NCBI RefSeq assembly: GCF_009184545.1
Contig: NZ_QJOW01000001.1
Location: forward strand, 1-64,000
DNA length: 64,000 nt
Direction of reading: 5' to 3'
Source of the DNA: Halosegnis rubeus
Lineage (GTDB): Archaea > Halobacteriota > Halobacteria > Halobacteriales > Haloarculaceae
Numbering within the stretch: the first letter of the stretch is position 1; the number at the start of each line of letters is the position of its first letter. Both the position numbers and the translations under genes were made by a program. This document shows, piece by piece, positions 9,201 to 16,612 of the stretch. The notes below the pieces were generated by a model. The model was not told the origin of the DNA and made no database searches. It saw only the letters and a program-made list of their open reading frames with translations.

Positions 9201-9747
9201 GTTCGTCGGCCCGGCCGACGTTGACCGCGACGTAGACGACGCGGTCGCGACCGGCGAGCGAGTCGCGACGCGCGACATCGAACGCACCGTCGCCGCCCCC
9301 GGCGACAGCGTAGTCGTCACGGTCTCCGTGGCCGGACTCAACGGCCGTAGCGTCGTCCACGAGACGAGCGACGCACCGGTCAGCTTCCGCGACGCCGCGC
9401 CGGTTCCGGTCGACACGGCGACGGCCGACGGCTCGCTGTACGCTGCCTTCGAGACCGACGCCGCGACCGTCGAGTACACGGTCGATATTCCCGCCGACGC
9501 GACCGACGGCGCGAGCTTCGACATCGAGGGCGACGTACTCGCCGGCGATGAGGCGACGAAAATCGAGGGCGAAGCGACCATCCAGGTGATTCCGGACCTC
9601 TTCGAGCGCATCACCGTCGCGGGCGAGGTCTCGGACGCGGACCTGCGGCTGGCAACAGACCAGTACGAGACCGGCGAGCTCTCGGAGACGCAGATGGATC
9701 GCATCCACCGCGCGTGGGTCCGGGGCGAACTCGCCGAGGAGCAGTGA
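6292..9747 (+). CDS. RND superfamily (MmpL/HAE3-like) exporter
   Basis: This 1151-residue transporter is built from two RND repeats. Each has a single helix, a large extracellular domain and a five-helix bundle; the bundles lie at about residues 390-550 and 810-965. The membrane motifs GLSIDYAIHI and GLGVAYSIHL are the paired RND helix-4 motifs, with an Asp in the first copy only. The first extracellular domain carries a long Gln/Glu-rich coiled coil at about residues 125-290. Archaeal members are thought to move lipids or hydrophobic compounds. After the last helix there is an unusual tail of about 180 residues, with beta-rich sequence and then a helical, dockerin-like segment. The GTG start overlaps a 14-codon leader frame. 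Confidence 0.85.
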   Translation: MSAVDRIVDGILDHSRAVIAVMLLLTVVIGAGAPMVEQTSSLDQFQTDSEAGEKLEYLEENFQTGDENTTSAQIIIRDDNVLDRESLLGSIAYQQTLRANAMINETLTDSTPTVGISNIVAITAISQEEGRDVQQLATEFRQLNQTVTEERAAIEARNETLTETTGLLREQLTFLRENPNADPAAAFEEVRANTPVEFTEEDSQTFEQAAQQLRQAETQEEAQQAYTLGTQGVLSDQYERLSARGEELEATAAELESVGEQLQTEREQLQDAQNATLAEQYQQLESMNGSEVESTVATVLGDGDGSGGANTRALGFMPTDFDTGSTSAEATMLLVTQSSNAPAGNNAAASDAVIDAQLAMQDLGESAEGGEYLIFGAGIISDEINSSMTDSLLIVGPLALIFVIIALVIAYRDVLDILLGLLGIGGVLAWTFGFMGWADISFNQLMIAVPVLLIGLSIDYAIHIFMRHREERGDDDTPRGSMRVALAGVGIALVYVTATTVIGFLSNLTSPIPPIRDFGVVSAFGITAALAIFGILMPAVKAELDEALEARGIDRRKRAFGTGGGRFSSVLSVGATAARRAPYLVLVVVLLVSAGGAYGATQVDTSFSQEDFLAEEPADWMKDLPEPFAPGEYTAKSNLEYVNENFIREDSQAQILVEGDVTADTVLERVDTAERSAANKGVTQTLSNGDPDATTPLSVMRDVAATDEAFAETFESADTDGDEVPDRNVAGVYDALYEAAPDEAESVIYQTDDGEYEALRLVISVQGGAGGDAIQTQIGEVATELDGDGLESTATGSAILNKIVQDELLDTVINSLIITLAATFIFLMAAYRITEGSATLGAVTLLPVAFTVTWILGTMYLLDISFNVLTGMITSLTVGLGVAYSIHLSERYNQELARTGDVWESMERAVTGTGGALLGSAATTIGGFGVLVFAILPPLQQFGLITGMTILYAFLASVLVLPSLLAIWTRFVGPADVDRDVDDAVATGERVATRDIERTVAAPGDSVVVTVSVAGLNGRSVVHETSDAPVSFRDAAPVPVDTATADGSLYAAFETDAATVEYTVDIPADATDGASFDIEGDVLAGDEATKIEGEATIQVIPDLFERITVAGEVSDADLRLATDQYETGELSETQMDRIHRAWVRGELAEEQ

Positions 9748-9748
9748 G

Positions 9749-10504
9749 ATGAACGCCGACGGCGCGGTCGAGGCGCTCACCGACCTCGGCCTGTCGACGT
9801 ACGCCGCCCGCACCTTCATCGGGCTGCAACAGCTCGGCGTGGCGTCGGCGAGCGACATCGCCGCCGTCACCGACGTGCCGCGCTCGCAGGTGTACGGCGC
9901 GACGGACGAGCTCGAATCGCTCGGGCTCGTAGACGTGCAGGCCGGCTCGCCACAGCGCTACCGGTCGGTCGACCTCGACCGCGCCCACGAGATACTCCGG
10001 TCGCGGCTCGAAGCGACGACCGACCGCGCCTTCTCGTATCTGGAGTCGATTCAGGACGAACAGGAGCCGTCGGACGGACAGGAGGCAATCTGGACGACCG
10101 AGGGGACCGATAGCATCGCCGCTCGCGTCGCCGCGCTCGCGGACGACGCCGGCGGACGCATCTTCTTCGCGACGAGCCAGCCGCGACTCGTCGAGGGGAA
10201 CGTGCTCGACGCGCTCGTCGCCGCCGACGCCCGCGGCGTCGATGTCATCGTCGTGAGTGCCGACGACGAGGTACGGGCGCTCGTGGCCGAGACCGGGATC
10301 TCAGTCGAGGCGGTCGACCGCGACGACGAACTCGAAATCAGCATCGGGCGCGTCTTCGTCGCCGACGGTTCGACGGTGCTGTTGAGCGTGTTGCCGACCG
10401 CCGAAATCCCGCACGTCGAGCGAGAGGCCGCCTTCTGGAGTGTCGACACCGGCTTCGCGATGATTATCGCCGGACTGGTGCGCGAGCAGTTCGCCGACGC
10501 CTAG
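9749..10504 (+). CDS. TrmB family transcriptional regulator
   Basis: The protein is 251 residues. Residues 5-75 form a TrmB-type winged helix (LTDLGLSTYAARTFIGLQQL, then ASDIAAVTDVPRSQVYGATDEL and a wing). A short linker helix follows, then a C-terminal sensor region with alternating Asp-rich strands. TrmB proteins sense sugars or other small ligands. It starts 1 nt after the RND stop, so it is almost certainly in the same transcript. The cluster therefore has two regulators, TetR in front and TrmB behind. The role of the second is unclear: it could sense the exporter's substrate or act elsewhere. Confidence 0.85.
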   Translation: MNADGAVEALTDLGLSTYAARTFIGLQQLGVASASDIAAVTDVPRSQVYGATDELESLGLVDVQAGSPQRYRSVDLDRAHEILRSRLEATTDRAFSYLESIQDEQEPSDGQEAIWTTEGTDSIAARVAALADDAGGRIFFATSQPRLVEGNVLDALVAADARGVDVIVVSADDEVRALVAETGISVEAVDRDDELEISIGRVFVADGSTVLLSVLPTAEIPHVEREAAFWSVDTGFAMIIAGLVREQFADA

Positions 10505-10567
10505 CCGTCGGTCGCCGTCGCGCCCAACTGTGCGTTCGTCTCGTGCTTCGGTCGTGAAGTCGGGCGG

Positions 10568-11551
10568 CTACCCCTCAAGCGGCTGGAAGCCGAACGCCTC
10601 GTCCACGCCGAGTCGCCCGCCTGCGACGGCCAGCAGGGTGTGTGTCACTAGGCAGGCGACAAACGCAATCGTCCCCAGCTTCCCGCCGAAGCCGGCGACG
10701 ACGGGCACCGCGGCGGCAAACAGCAGCCCCGTAACGACGCCCGCAAGCCCGACGCTCGCCACGCTCGGGAGCCGGCCGGAGTGGCTCATCCCGGTAAACG
10801 AGCCACAGAAGGCTGCCGCGGCGAGTAGCGTCGTCCCGGGGACGACTAGCGAGACCCCACCCGCGAGGATACCGACGACGCTCGACCCGAAGACGGGACC
10901 GAGTCCGCGCAGGCGCGCGAGCAGATACGCCGCCACCGCGCCGGCGGTCGCCGTCGCGATACCGCCGAGAACGACGGCGGTACTCGGTGCCGTCCCCACG
11001 TCCGGCCCGGAACCGCCGGCGAGGACGACCACGCCACAGCCGACGAACGCGGTCGTCCCGAGCTTCCCGCCGAAGCCGTTGAACGCGCGCTGGGCCGCGA
11101 TGAAGACGCCGCCGGCGACGAAACTCGCGGCCAGCAGCCCACCCCACGAGAGCACGCTCGCGGTCGCCATCCCAACGAACGTGCCACAGTAGGCCGGTGC
11201 CTCGTACTTCTGGACGAACAAGTGTGCGAACAGGCCGACGACGCCGGAGCCGACGACGACCCCCGCGCCCGTCTGAGCGACCAGTCGGGTCGCCGGTGCG
11301 GCCACGAGTATCGAGGCGAGAAAGCCGGCGTCCGTCCGCGTCACCACGAGGGGCGGTTCACCGACGACGTGCGTGGCGAGTTCGCGACCGAACGCGTACG
11401 GAACAGCGACACCGGCGACGAGACTGAACAGGAACCCGACGCCGGCGTGCCCGATGAGGAGCAGGCCGGCGGTCGCACCGCTGGCGAGGACGAGTCCGGC
11501 CGCCGCGACCGCGAGCATCGCGGTCCCCGTCGCCTGCGTCGTCGGACGCAC
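10568..11551 (-). CDS. membrane protein with internal duplication, unknown function
   Basis: I do not recognise the family. The protein is strongly hydrophobic, rich in Gly and Ala, with eight or more likely helices. It contains two related segments at about residues 101-172 and 222-300. Each begins GS(G/S)VVG, has an (Y/F)CG(T/S)F(V/T)GM motif in the middle and ends with GFGGKLGT(T/I)AFV(G/A)C. This is a clear internal repeat, so the protein probably arose by gene doubling. A TATA-like box at 11606-11613 (minus strand) lies only 1 nt from the upstream ATG at 11605, which is too close. I therefore prefer the GTG at 11551; the ATG at 11518 is another option. It is divergent from the prepilin peptidase. 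Confidence 0.65.
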   Translation of the reverse strand: MRPTTQATGTAMLAVAAAGLVLASGATAGLLLIGHAGVGFLFSLVAGVAVPYAFGRELATHVVGEPPLVVTRTDAGFLASILVAAPATRLVAQTGAGVVVGSGVVGLFAHLFVQKYEAPAYCGTFVGMATASVLSWGGLLAASFVAGGVFIAAQRAFNGFGGKLGTTAFVGCGVVVLAGGSGPDVGTAPSTAVVLGGIATATAGAVAAYLLARLRGLGPVFGSSVVGILAGGVSLVVPGTTLLAAAAFCGSFTGMSHSGRLPSVASVGLAGVVTGLLFAAAVPVVAGFGGKLGTIAFVACLVTHTLLAVAGGRLGVDEAFGFQPLEG

Positions 11552-11605
11552 GCCGGTCGTTCGCAGTCGGCGAGTATGACCGTTGTGACTCCGGACCCAC
11601 AGCAT

Positions 11606-11613
11606 CTTATACC
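11606..11613 (-). promoter_or_regulatory. TATA-like box for the duplicated membrane protein
   Basis: On the minus strand this reads GGTATAAG, a strong haloarchaeal TATA box. It predicts transcription from about 11580 and rules against the ATG at 11605 as start. Confidence 0.55.
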
Positions 11614-11633
11614 GTCCCGAAGACAGTAGCGGC

Positions 11634-12668
11634 GTGACGCTCGTGCCCGCCGCCGAGACGCTGCTGTCCAGCCCGCCGACGGACCTGCTTCGGCTCTCCG
11701 TCGTCCCCGTCTTCCTGTGGGCCGCCTACCGGGACATCCAGACCCGTCGCGTCCGGGACGAACTCTGGGCACCGCTGCTCTTACTCGGCGTGGTCGCGCT
11801 CGCCGTCGACGGACTCGCGGCCGTGGCCGTCGGCGGTCCACGGCTCCAACTGTTCGGGATTCACCTGGCCGTCTCCCTCGGTATCGTCGCTCCCCTCGGC
11901 TACGTGTTCTGGCGACTCGGCGGCTTCGGTGGGGCCGACGCGAAGGCGATTATCGTGCTCGCGCTCGTCTTCCCCGAGTTCCCGGTGTATCTGCTCGCGA
12001 ACGGGAGTCTCCCGCTCACGGAGACGCCCCTCGGCGTCTTCTCGATGACCGTCCTCTCGAACACGGTGCTCGTGGGACTGGTCTCGCCGCTGTTGCTCGC
12101 CGCGCGAAATCTGCTCGCCGGCCGCATCTCGCTCACGATGTTCGTCGGCCGGCCCGCCGACGTGCCCGACGTGGCGAGCGCCTACGGGAGCCTGCTCGAA
12201 ACGCCGGACGGGCTGACGCGGCGCGGACTCGACCTCGACGCCCTCCGGATGTATCTCCGTTGGCGGCAGCTGACGCTCGCCGACGTTCGACGGGACCCCG
12301 GCCGCTACCGGAGTCCGGTCTCGCTCGCGAACGAGACCGGTGAGCCGACGGACGGCGCACTCGCCGCCGGGCCGGACGTGACCGGCGGCTCGCTTCCCGG
12401 CTCTGACGCCCCTGCCCCGGCTGTGCGACCGATCGACGCCGACGACCCGTGGGGCGCTGCCGCGTTCCTCGCGGCTATCGACTCCAGCGCCTACGGCACG
12501 ACGCCAGAGCAGTTGCGCGCCGGACTCGACGTGCTCGCCGAACGGGAGACCGTGTGGCTCACGCCCGGTCTCCCGTTCATCGTCCCGATGGCGGTCGGGC
12601 TGGTGGTCGGACTGCTCTACGGTGACCTGCTGTACGCACTGCTCGCAATCGTCGGCTTGGCACCGTAA
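11634..12668 (+). CDS. A24-family prepilin peptidase (PibD-like)
   Basis: This 344-residue membrane aspartyl protease would cleave class III signal peptides of pilins and archaellins. The first catalytic Asp is in AAYRDIQTRRV near residue 32. The second lies in the family motif region GGFGGADAKAI near residue 100, where GxGD appears as GGAD, within the allowed G-x-hydrophobic-D pattern. Hydrophobic helices surround both. The middle part (about 180-270) is a long soluble insertion rich in Asp, Pro and Thr, and a final helix pair closes the protein, so it is longer than PibD/FlaK (about 230 residues). A pilin-like gene lies 13 kb away at 25548. The GTG start gives a short leader. Confidence 0.8.
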   Translation: MTLVPAAETLLSSPPTDLLRLSVVPVFLWAAYRDIQTRRVRDELWAPLLLLGVVALAVDGLAAVAVGGPRLQLFGIHLAVSLGIVAPLGYVFWRLGGFGGADAKAIIVLALVFPEFPVYLLANGSLPLTETPLGVFSMTVLSNTVLVGLVSPLLLAARNLLAGRISLTMFVGRPADVPDVASAYGSLLETPDGLTRRGLDLDALRMYLRWRQLTLADVRRDPGRYRSPVSLANETGEPTDGALAAGPDVTGGSLPGSDAPAPAVRPIDADDPWGAAAFLAAIDSSAYGTTPEQLRAGLDVLAERETVWLTPGLPFIVPMAVGLVVGLLYGDLLYALLAIVGLAP

Positions 12669-12683
12669 AACGGAGACGTGGCG

Positions 12684-13289
12684 TTAGGTCTCGACTTTCG
12701 CCGGCTCGTCGCTCTCTCCGTCTTCGGCTTCGAGCGACTGGAGCGCTTCGACTGCGGCCTGCTTGTACTCCGCCAGCGGCAGGTCGTACTGCTCGTCGGC
12801 CATACTGCCGTACTCGTTCCCCTCGGCGTCGAACCGCTCGATGCGGTCGAGCGTCCGGTCTGCCGTCTCGACGACCCAGCGGTCGCGCGTCTCGGCGTCC
12901 ACGACGTTGATCGATTCGGGGCGGACGGAGACGTTCACGTCGCCGTCGTCCGTCTCGAACGTCCGCGGCTTGCCGACGACAGCGACGTACGCCGGCGGCT
13001 CGATGTCGCGCAGGGCGCTCGCCGCCTCGGGCTGGTACTGCCCGGCGTAGGTGAAGAACGTCCCCGTCGGGTCGACGATGCGGCCGCGCCAGTACTCGGA
13101 GTCCTCGCCGATATCTTCGGTCTCAGTGAGGGTGCCGACGATGAACACGCGGTTTGCGCGCTCGCCGGTCGGGAGGAGCGCATAGACCGGTGCGCGCTCG
13201 TCGTCAGATTCTTTGAACGTGTAACTGGCGTCGTTGTACTCGTGTGCGAACGCGCGGCGCGCGACCTCGCGGGTTGGTATCGAAGACAT
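12684..13289 (-). CDS. rpap3: RPA-associated protein (Rpap3-like)
   Basis: The 201-residue protein matches haloarchaeal RPA-associated proteins (COG3390). It has an N-terminal REVARRAFAHEYNDA segment and one OB fold with VFIVGTLTETEDIG and WRGRIVDPTGTFFTYAG at about residues 45-110. Its start ATG immediately follows the TAG of the RPA gene, with no gap, so the two form an operon. In Haloferax volcanii, Rpa3 and Rpap3 work as a pair in DNA repair and replication. The lengths here (307 and 201) match the Rpa3/Rpap3 pair rather than the larger Rpa1. Confidence 0.8.
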   Translation of the reverse strand: MSSIPTREVARRAFAHEYNDASYTFKESDDERAPVYALLPTGERANRVFIVGTLTETEDIGEDSEYWRGRIVDPTGTFFTYAGQYQPEAASALRDIEPPAYVAVVGKPRTFETDDGDVNVSVRPESINVVDAETRDRWVVETADRTLDRIERFDAEGNEYGSMADEQYDLPLAEYKQAAVEALQSLEAEDGESDEPAKVET

Positions 13290-14213
13290 CTACATCGACC
13301 TCGCGCGGATGAGTGTTGCCTCGGCATCCGCGCCACCGAGCTGTTCCATCTCGTTTGCTAGCACGTACCGGCCGAAGGTCGGGCCGGTCACGCGGTAGTA
13401 GCGCCCGACGATCTCTGCGGCCATCTCGTCGGCCACGACCGTCGTGTCCAGCGCGTCCATCGCCATCTGCTTGGCCTCCTCCAGGCCGGTGCCGGTGAGC
13501 CGTTCGGTCGCCTCCTTGTCGAAGATGACCTCGTGGACCTCCTCACCGTCGTCGAGAACGCCCTTGATTCGGAGGTCGAACTCGCCTTCGACCTCGCCGT
13601 GTTCACTACAGCGGCCGTTCTGGAGCACGCGGGTGCAGTCTTCCTCTGGGCATCGCTTGATTAGCCCGCTGCCGGACTGCATGTCCACGAGCGCACCTTC
13701 GACGCTCACGTCGTCGTTGCCGACCTCTATCTCCTCGTCGAGCTCAGTGATGGAGGTCGTGCGATTCAGCTTCACCGAGTAGTTCCCGTTGTACTCGTCG
13801 GTGACGACGTTGCCGAGCGCGTACGATTCCCCTTCCGTCAGCTCGGGAAGCTCGCTCGTCTCGAAGGCGACGAACTTGATGGTGCCCGACTCATCGCCGA
13901 GCAGGCCCACCTGCGAGATGCTCTCTGAACGTGGCTCCCACAGGTCCGCGACCGTCACCCGCAGGTCGACCCACTGTTCGTCCTCGGCGATGGTTGCGAC
14001 CTCGACCGTCTCGTTGCCGCCGCCACCGAGGTCGTCTCGGTCCATGTCCGTCTCGTCCAGATAGTTCGAGACGACGGAGCGGCGCGCCTCGTCGGCCGGG
14101 ATGCGGTACTCGTTGACGAGGGTGTCGAGTCGCTCCTCAATTTCCTCGACGCTCACGTCGAGTTGGTCTGAAAACTGCTCGTGTATCTCCTTGGCGTGTT
14201 GTGTAACACTCAT
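13290..14213 (-). CDS. rpa3: replication protein A homologue (Rpa3-like)
   Basis: This 307-residue single-stranded DNA-binding protein has an N-terminal helical region (HAKEIHEQFSDQLDVSVEEIEERL). An OB fold follows at about residues 70-165, with WVDLRVTVADLWEP and GTIKFVAFETSELPEL. A zinc-finger-like cluster (CPEEDCTRVLQNGRCSEHG) lies near residues 190-210, and the C-terminal domain would help oligomerisation. It protects ssDNA in replication and repair. It leads a two-gene operon with its associated protein. A TATA-like box lies at 14272-14280. A third gene for a phosphoesterase, as in the rpa1 operon, is absent, again pointing to the rpa3 type. Confidence 0.85.
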   Translation of the reverse strand: MSVTQHAKEIHEQFSDQLDVSVEEIEERLDTLVNEYRIPADEARRSVVSNYLDETDMDRDDLGGGGNETVEVATIAEDEQWVDLRVTVADLWEPRSESISQVGLLGDESGTIKFVAFETSELPELTEGESYALGNVVTDEYNGNYSVKLNRTTSITELDEEIEVGNDDVSVEGALVDMQSGSGLIKRCPEEDCTRVLQNGRCSEHGEVEGEFDLRIKGVLDDGEEVHEVIFDKEATERLTGTGLEEAKQMAMDALDTTVVADEMAAEIVGRYYRVTGPTFGRYVLANEMEQLGGADAEATLIRARSM

Positions 14214-14271
14214 GGGCGTTCTGTCTCCGCGTGTTTTCAGTGGGAGACGTACGACGGTTGGTGCCCGATGG

Positions 14272-14280
14272 TATTTAAAT
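14272..14280 (-). promoter_or_regulatory. TATA box of the rpa3 operon
   Basis: The minus strand reads ATTTAAATA about 60 nt upstream of the rpa3 ATG, predicting a leader of roughly 30 nt. Confidence 0.5.
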
Positions 14281-14305
14281 TGTGCCTACCAGGATGAAAG
14301 TGAAA

Positions 14306-14854
14306 CTACTCCACGATCCGCTCGCTGCCGGGCCACTCGTCGGCCAACAGTCCGTAGCGAACGTCGTCGACGACGCCGCCCTCGAACCGGTTGTGGTCGC
14401 GGGCGACACCCTCCTGCGTGAAGCCGAGTCGGTCGAGGAGTCGCCGCGAGTCGTCGTTCGGCCCGAGATGTTGCGCGCGGACCCGCCGGAGTCCGTGTTC
14501 GCCGAAGGCGTAGTCCAGCAGCAGCGCACACGCCTCAATCGCGTACCCCTCGCCGTGGTATTCGGGGTGGAGCCACGCGCCGAGATTCGCCCAGCCGTGT
14601 TCGTCGTTGACCGGACCGAGCGAGACGTTTCCGACGCGCGTTTCTCCGTCACAGACGACGAGACTCACGCCTTCGGTGCGGTGTTTCTCGAACTCCTCGC
14701 GCTCGTACTCGGCTCTCGAGACCGGACCGTCGAAGCCGGCGATGTAGCGGCGTACCTCGGGATGGTTCGTCGCCTCGTGGAAAAACTCGAGGTCGTCGTC
14801 CTCGACGGTTCGGAGGTCGATGCGGTCGCCGGAGAGGTACACTGGGCCTGCCAT
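14306..14854 (-). CDS. GNAT acetyltransferase, RimJ/RimL type
   Basis: This 182-residue protein begins at MAGPVYLSGDRIDLRTVEDDD. It has the RimJ-type layout: an N-terminal strand pair, FFHEATNHPEVRRY, the acetyl-CoA loop region LHPEYHGEGYAIEACALLLDYAF and a C-terminal LLDRLGFTQEGVARD. Such proteins acetylate N-terminal or small-molecule amines using acetyl-CoA; the substrate is unknown. The chosen ATG at 14854 removes 12 unlikely upstream residues. It lies upstream of, and in the same direction as, rpa3, but rpa3 has its own promoter. Confidence 0.8.
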   Translation of the reverse strand: MAGPVYLSGDRIDLRTVEDDDLEFFHEATNHPEVRRYIAGFDGPVSRAEYEREEFEKHRTEGVSLVVCDGETRVGNVSLGPVNDEHGWANLGAWLHPEYHGEGYAIEACALLLDYAFGEHGLRRVRAQHLGPNDDSRRLLDRLGFTQEGVARDHNRFEGGVVDDVRYGLLADEWPGSERIVE

Positions 14855-14950
14855 GGGTCGTCTGCCGCCGGACGAGTAAAAAGCGTTCACCGAGCGTGAG
14901 ACTCGGTTACGCGCCGACGGATTCTACTGGCCAGCGTCCGATGGATCGGT

Positions 14951-15220
14951 ATGAGCAACAGACGGCGATTCGCGCGGCTGCTCCGGTCGAAGCTCCGCGC
15001 TGCGGGGAGCCAGTACGAACGCGCGAAAGGCGAGTACGCCGCCGGGAAGGCGAGTCTGCCGACTGACGAGCAGGGAAACGCACGGCTCGTCTGTCGCCGC
15101 TACGCAGAGAAACGCGCTGTCCCACTCGAGGGCGACGTGCCGCGGTGTTTCGACGCCGACCACCCCGACTGCAAGGGGTGTCTCGCGGACATCCGCGAGG
15201 GCTGTGTCGAGACGTGGTGA
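14951..15220 (+). CDS. small conserved haloarchaeal protein with Cys cluster
   Basis: This 89-residue basic protein starts MSNRRRFARLLRSKLRAAG and has cysteines in its second half: VCRRYAEKR, then RCFDADHPDCKGC and a final EGC. The spacing could bind a metal. I recognise the pattern as haloarchaeal but know no function for it. Its stop lies 1 nt before the stop of the convergent TRAM gene. Confidence 0.65.
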   Translation: MSNRRRFARLLRSKLRAAGSQYERAKGEYAAGKASLPTDEQGNARLVCRRYAEKRAVPLEGDVPRCFDADHPDCKGCLADIREGCVETW

Positions 15221-15221
15221 G

Positions 15222-15689
15222 CTATGAGCCCCAGAAGTCCTCGCGGCTGCCCAGCCGCTCGCGCTGTGTCCGTCCTCCGGTCTCGTCTTTTTCTTTGTCC
15301 TCGTCGCTCGCGTCGGCGTCCTCGCCGTCGTCGCCGTCCTCCTCGTCGTCTTCCTCCAGTTCCAGTCGTTCGAGTTCCTCGCCGCGCGCGAAGTTGTCGA
15401 GCACTTTCGTAATCTTGACGCGTGAGCGTGCCTCCGGCAGAATGCCGTCGACCATGACGATGAATCCGTCCTCGGTGCGGCCCACGCCCGCCCCGGATTC
15501 GTGGATGTCGTCGACCGTGATGACGACCTCCTCGCCCGGCTCGACGGGCTGTTGTTTCAGTTCGTTGATCGGCTGATTGTAGTGGTTGCACCACTCGGCC
15601 CCGCCGCGGTCACCGTAGTGTGTACACCCCATCCCTTCGATTCGCTCCTGAAACTGGGGACACTGGTCGGCGAGTGGGCATCCGGACAT
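15222..15689 (-). CDS. TRAM domain protein
   Basis: The protein is 155 residues. The N-terminus has a Cys/His-rich segment (CPLADQCPQF, CTHYGDRGGAEWCNHY) that may bind zinc. Residues 50-105 form a TRAM domain, an RNA-binding beta barrel (EEVVITVDDIHESGAGVGRTE, FIVMVDGILPEARSRVKITKVL). The end is a long Glu/Asp tail. Small archaeal TRAM proteins are thought to act as RNA chaperones comparable to bacterial cold-shock proteins. It is convergent with the small Cys-rich gene. Confidence 0.8.
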   Translation of the reverse strand: MSGCPLADQCPQFQERIEGMGCTHYGDRGGAEWCNHYNQPINELKQQPVEPGEEVVITVDDIHESGAGVGRTEDGFIVMVDGILPEARSRVKITKVLDNFARGEELERLELEEDDEEDGDDGEDADASDEDKEKDETGGRTQRERLGSREDFWGS

Positions 15690-15776
15690 ACCACGTGCCT
15701 ACGCAGGGTGCGAGTAAACGTTTGTGGGTCGCCTCCGGGACGCAACGCTTTCGCACGCCACCCCCCAACACACGGT

Positions 15777-16439
15777 ATGTCACGCCGTGGTGAGCCGGTT
15801 CCCGAGGCCGCGCCGTTGGTCGGACTCGTCCTCGCTTTTGGTATCGCCGGCTTCGGCGTTCTCTTCGGAGCCGCCGAGACGCGGCTCGTCGCGGTCGCCG
15901 CTGCGCTGGTCGTCCTCTACGGCTTCACCGCCGTCGGTATCGTTCGCTCCGGTGACCCGGCCGACGCCATCCAGCCGACCCCCGCACTCGTCGCCGGTGG
16001 CGTCCTCGCTGTCGCGCTCGCGGGCTACGGACTCGCCACCTCGTCGCCGTCGCTCGCGCTCGCCGTCGCGGCCGTCGCTGCCGTCCCGACTGGTCTCTAT
16101 CACGCCCGCTACGGTGAGCCGGTGAACCCGCTCGACCCGGAACTCACGCTCCTTGCGGTCGGTGGACTCGCTGCGAGCGTCACCGGTCTCGGCCTGTTCA
16201 CCGGTGAGGGACCAATCGGACTGGCGACGGCCGTCGCGCTCGTGCTCGCCGGCCTCGACTACCGTCGCCAGCGGGGCGGCCCGCTCTCGGATACGGCCCG
16301 GACGCGCGTCGTCGTCGGACTGCTCGGTGGCTCGATGCTGGCGATTTTCAGTGGTATCGGAGCCGGCGAGCCGACGCTCGGACTCGTCGCCGGCAGCGTC
16401 TGTCTCCTGTTGGGCGCGTTCTTCGCGGTCGGGCGATAG
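15777..16439 (+). CDS. haloarchaeal integral membrane protein, unknown
   Basis: This 220-residue protein is almost wholly hydrophobic, with about seven or eight helices (for example PLVGLVLAFGIAGFGVLFGAAE and a C-terminal SMLAIFSGIGAGEPTLGLVAGSVCLLLGAF). No catalytic motif is visible and I do not recognise the family. The ATG at 15777 is used because the upstream extension reads over the divergent TRAM promoter. The region after its stop holds the repeated radical-SAM 3-prime fragment. Confidence 0.6.
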   Translation: MSRRGEPVPEAAPLVGLVLAFGIAGFGVLFGAAETRLVAVAAALVVLYGFTAVGIVRSGDPADAIQPTPALVAGGVLAVALAGYGLATSSPSLALAVAAVAAVPTGLYHARYGEPVNPLDPELTLLAVGGLAASVTGLGLFTGEGPIGLATAVALVLAGLDYRRQRGGPLSDTARTRVVVGLLGGSMLAIFSGIGAGEPTLGLVAGSVCLLLGAFFAVGR

Positions 16440-16456
16440 CCAGCGGAGAGACTTGC

Positions 16457-16492
16457 TACGCGACCGGGGTTCGCTCGACGACCGTGCCATCG
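16457..16492. repeat. duplicate of the 3-prime end of the radical SAM gene
   Basis: These 36 bases repeat 16614-16649 in the same orientation with only 3 mismatches. The second copy encodes the last residues of the radical SAM protein (GTVVERTPVA and stop on the minus strand). The first copy, 157 bp downstream of it, can encode the same peptide but has no gene in front of it. It points to a local tandem duplication or replaced gene end. Confidence 0.7.
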
Positions 16493-16496
16493 CACC

Positions 16497-16582
16497 TTTT
16501 ACCGGTTCGGGTGCGCTCCGCGCACCACTCTCCGGTAAAATCTGCACAAAACAGCAGCCGAGCCTCCCGTCGGTCGGCTCGG
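16497..16582. repeat. two nested hairpin structures
   Basis: TTTTACCGG (16497-16505) pairs with CCGGTAAAA (16532-16540) and encloses a smaller GTGCG/CGCAC hairpin (16511-16525). A further perfect stem, CCGAGCC/GGCTCGG, lies at 16558-16582. They lie between the duplicated gene ends and downstream of two convergent genes. They could be transcription-termination structures or the footprint of a small mobile element. Confidence 0.5.
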
Positions 16583-16612
16583 TGAAACGTTCCTCCGTTC
16601 GGCGTATGCTCG

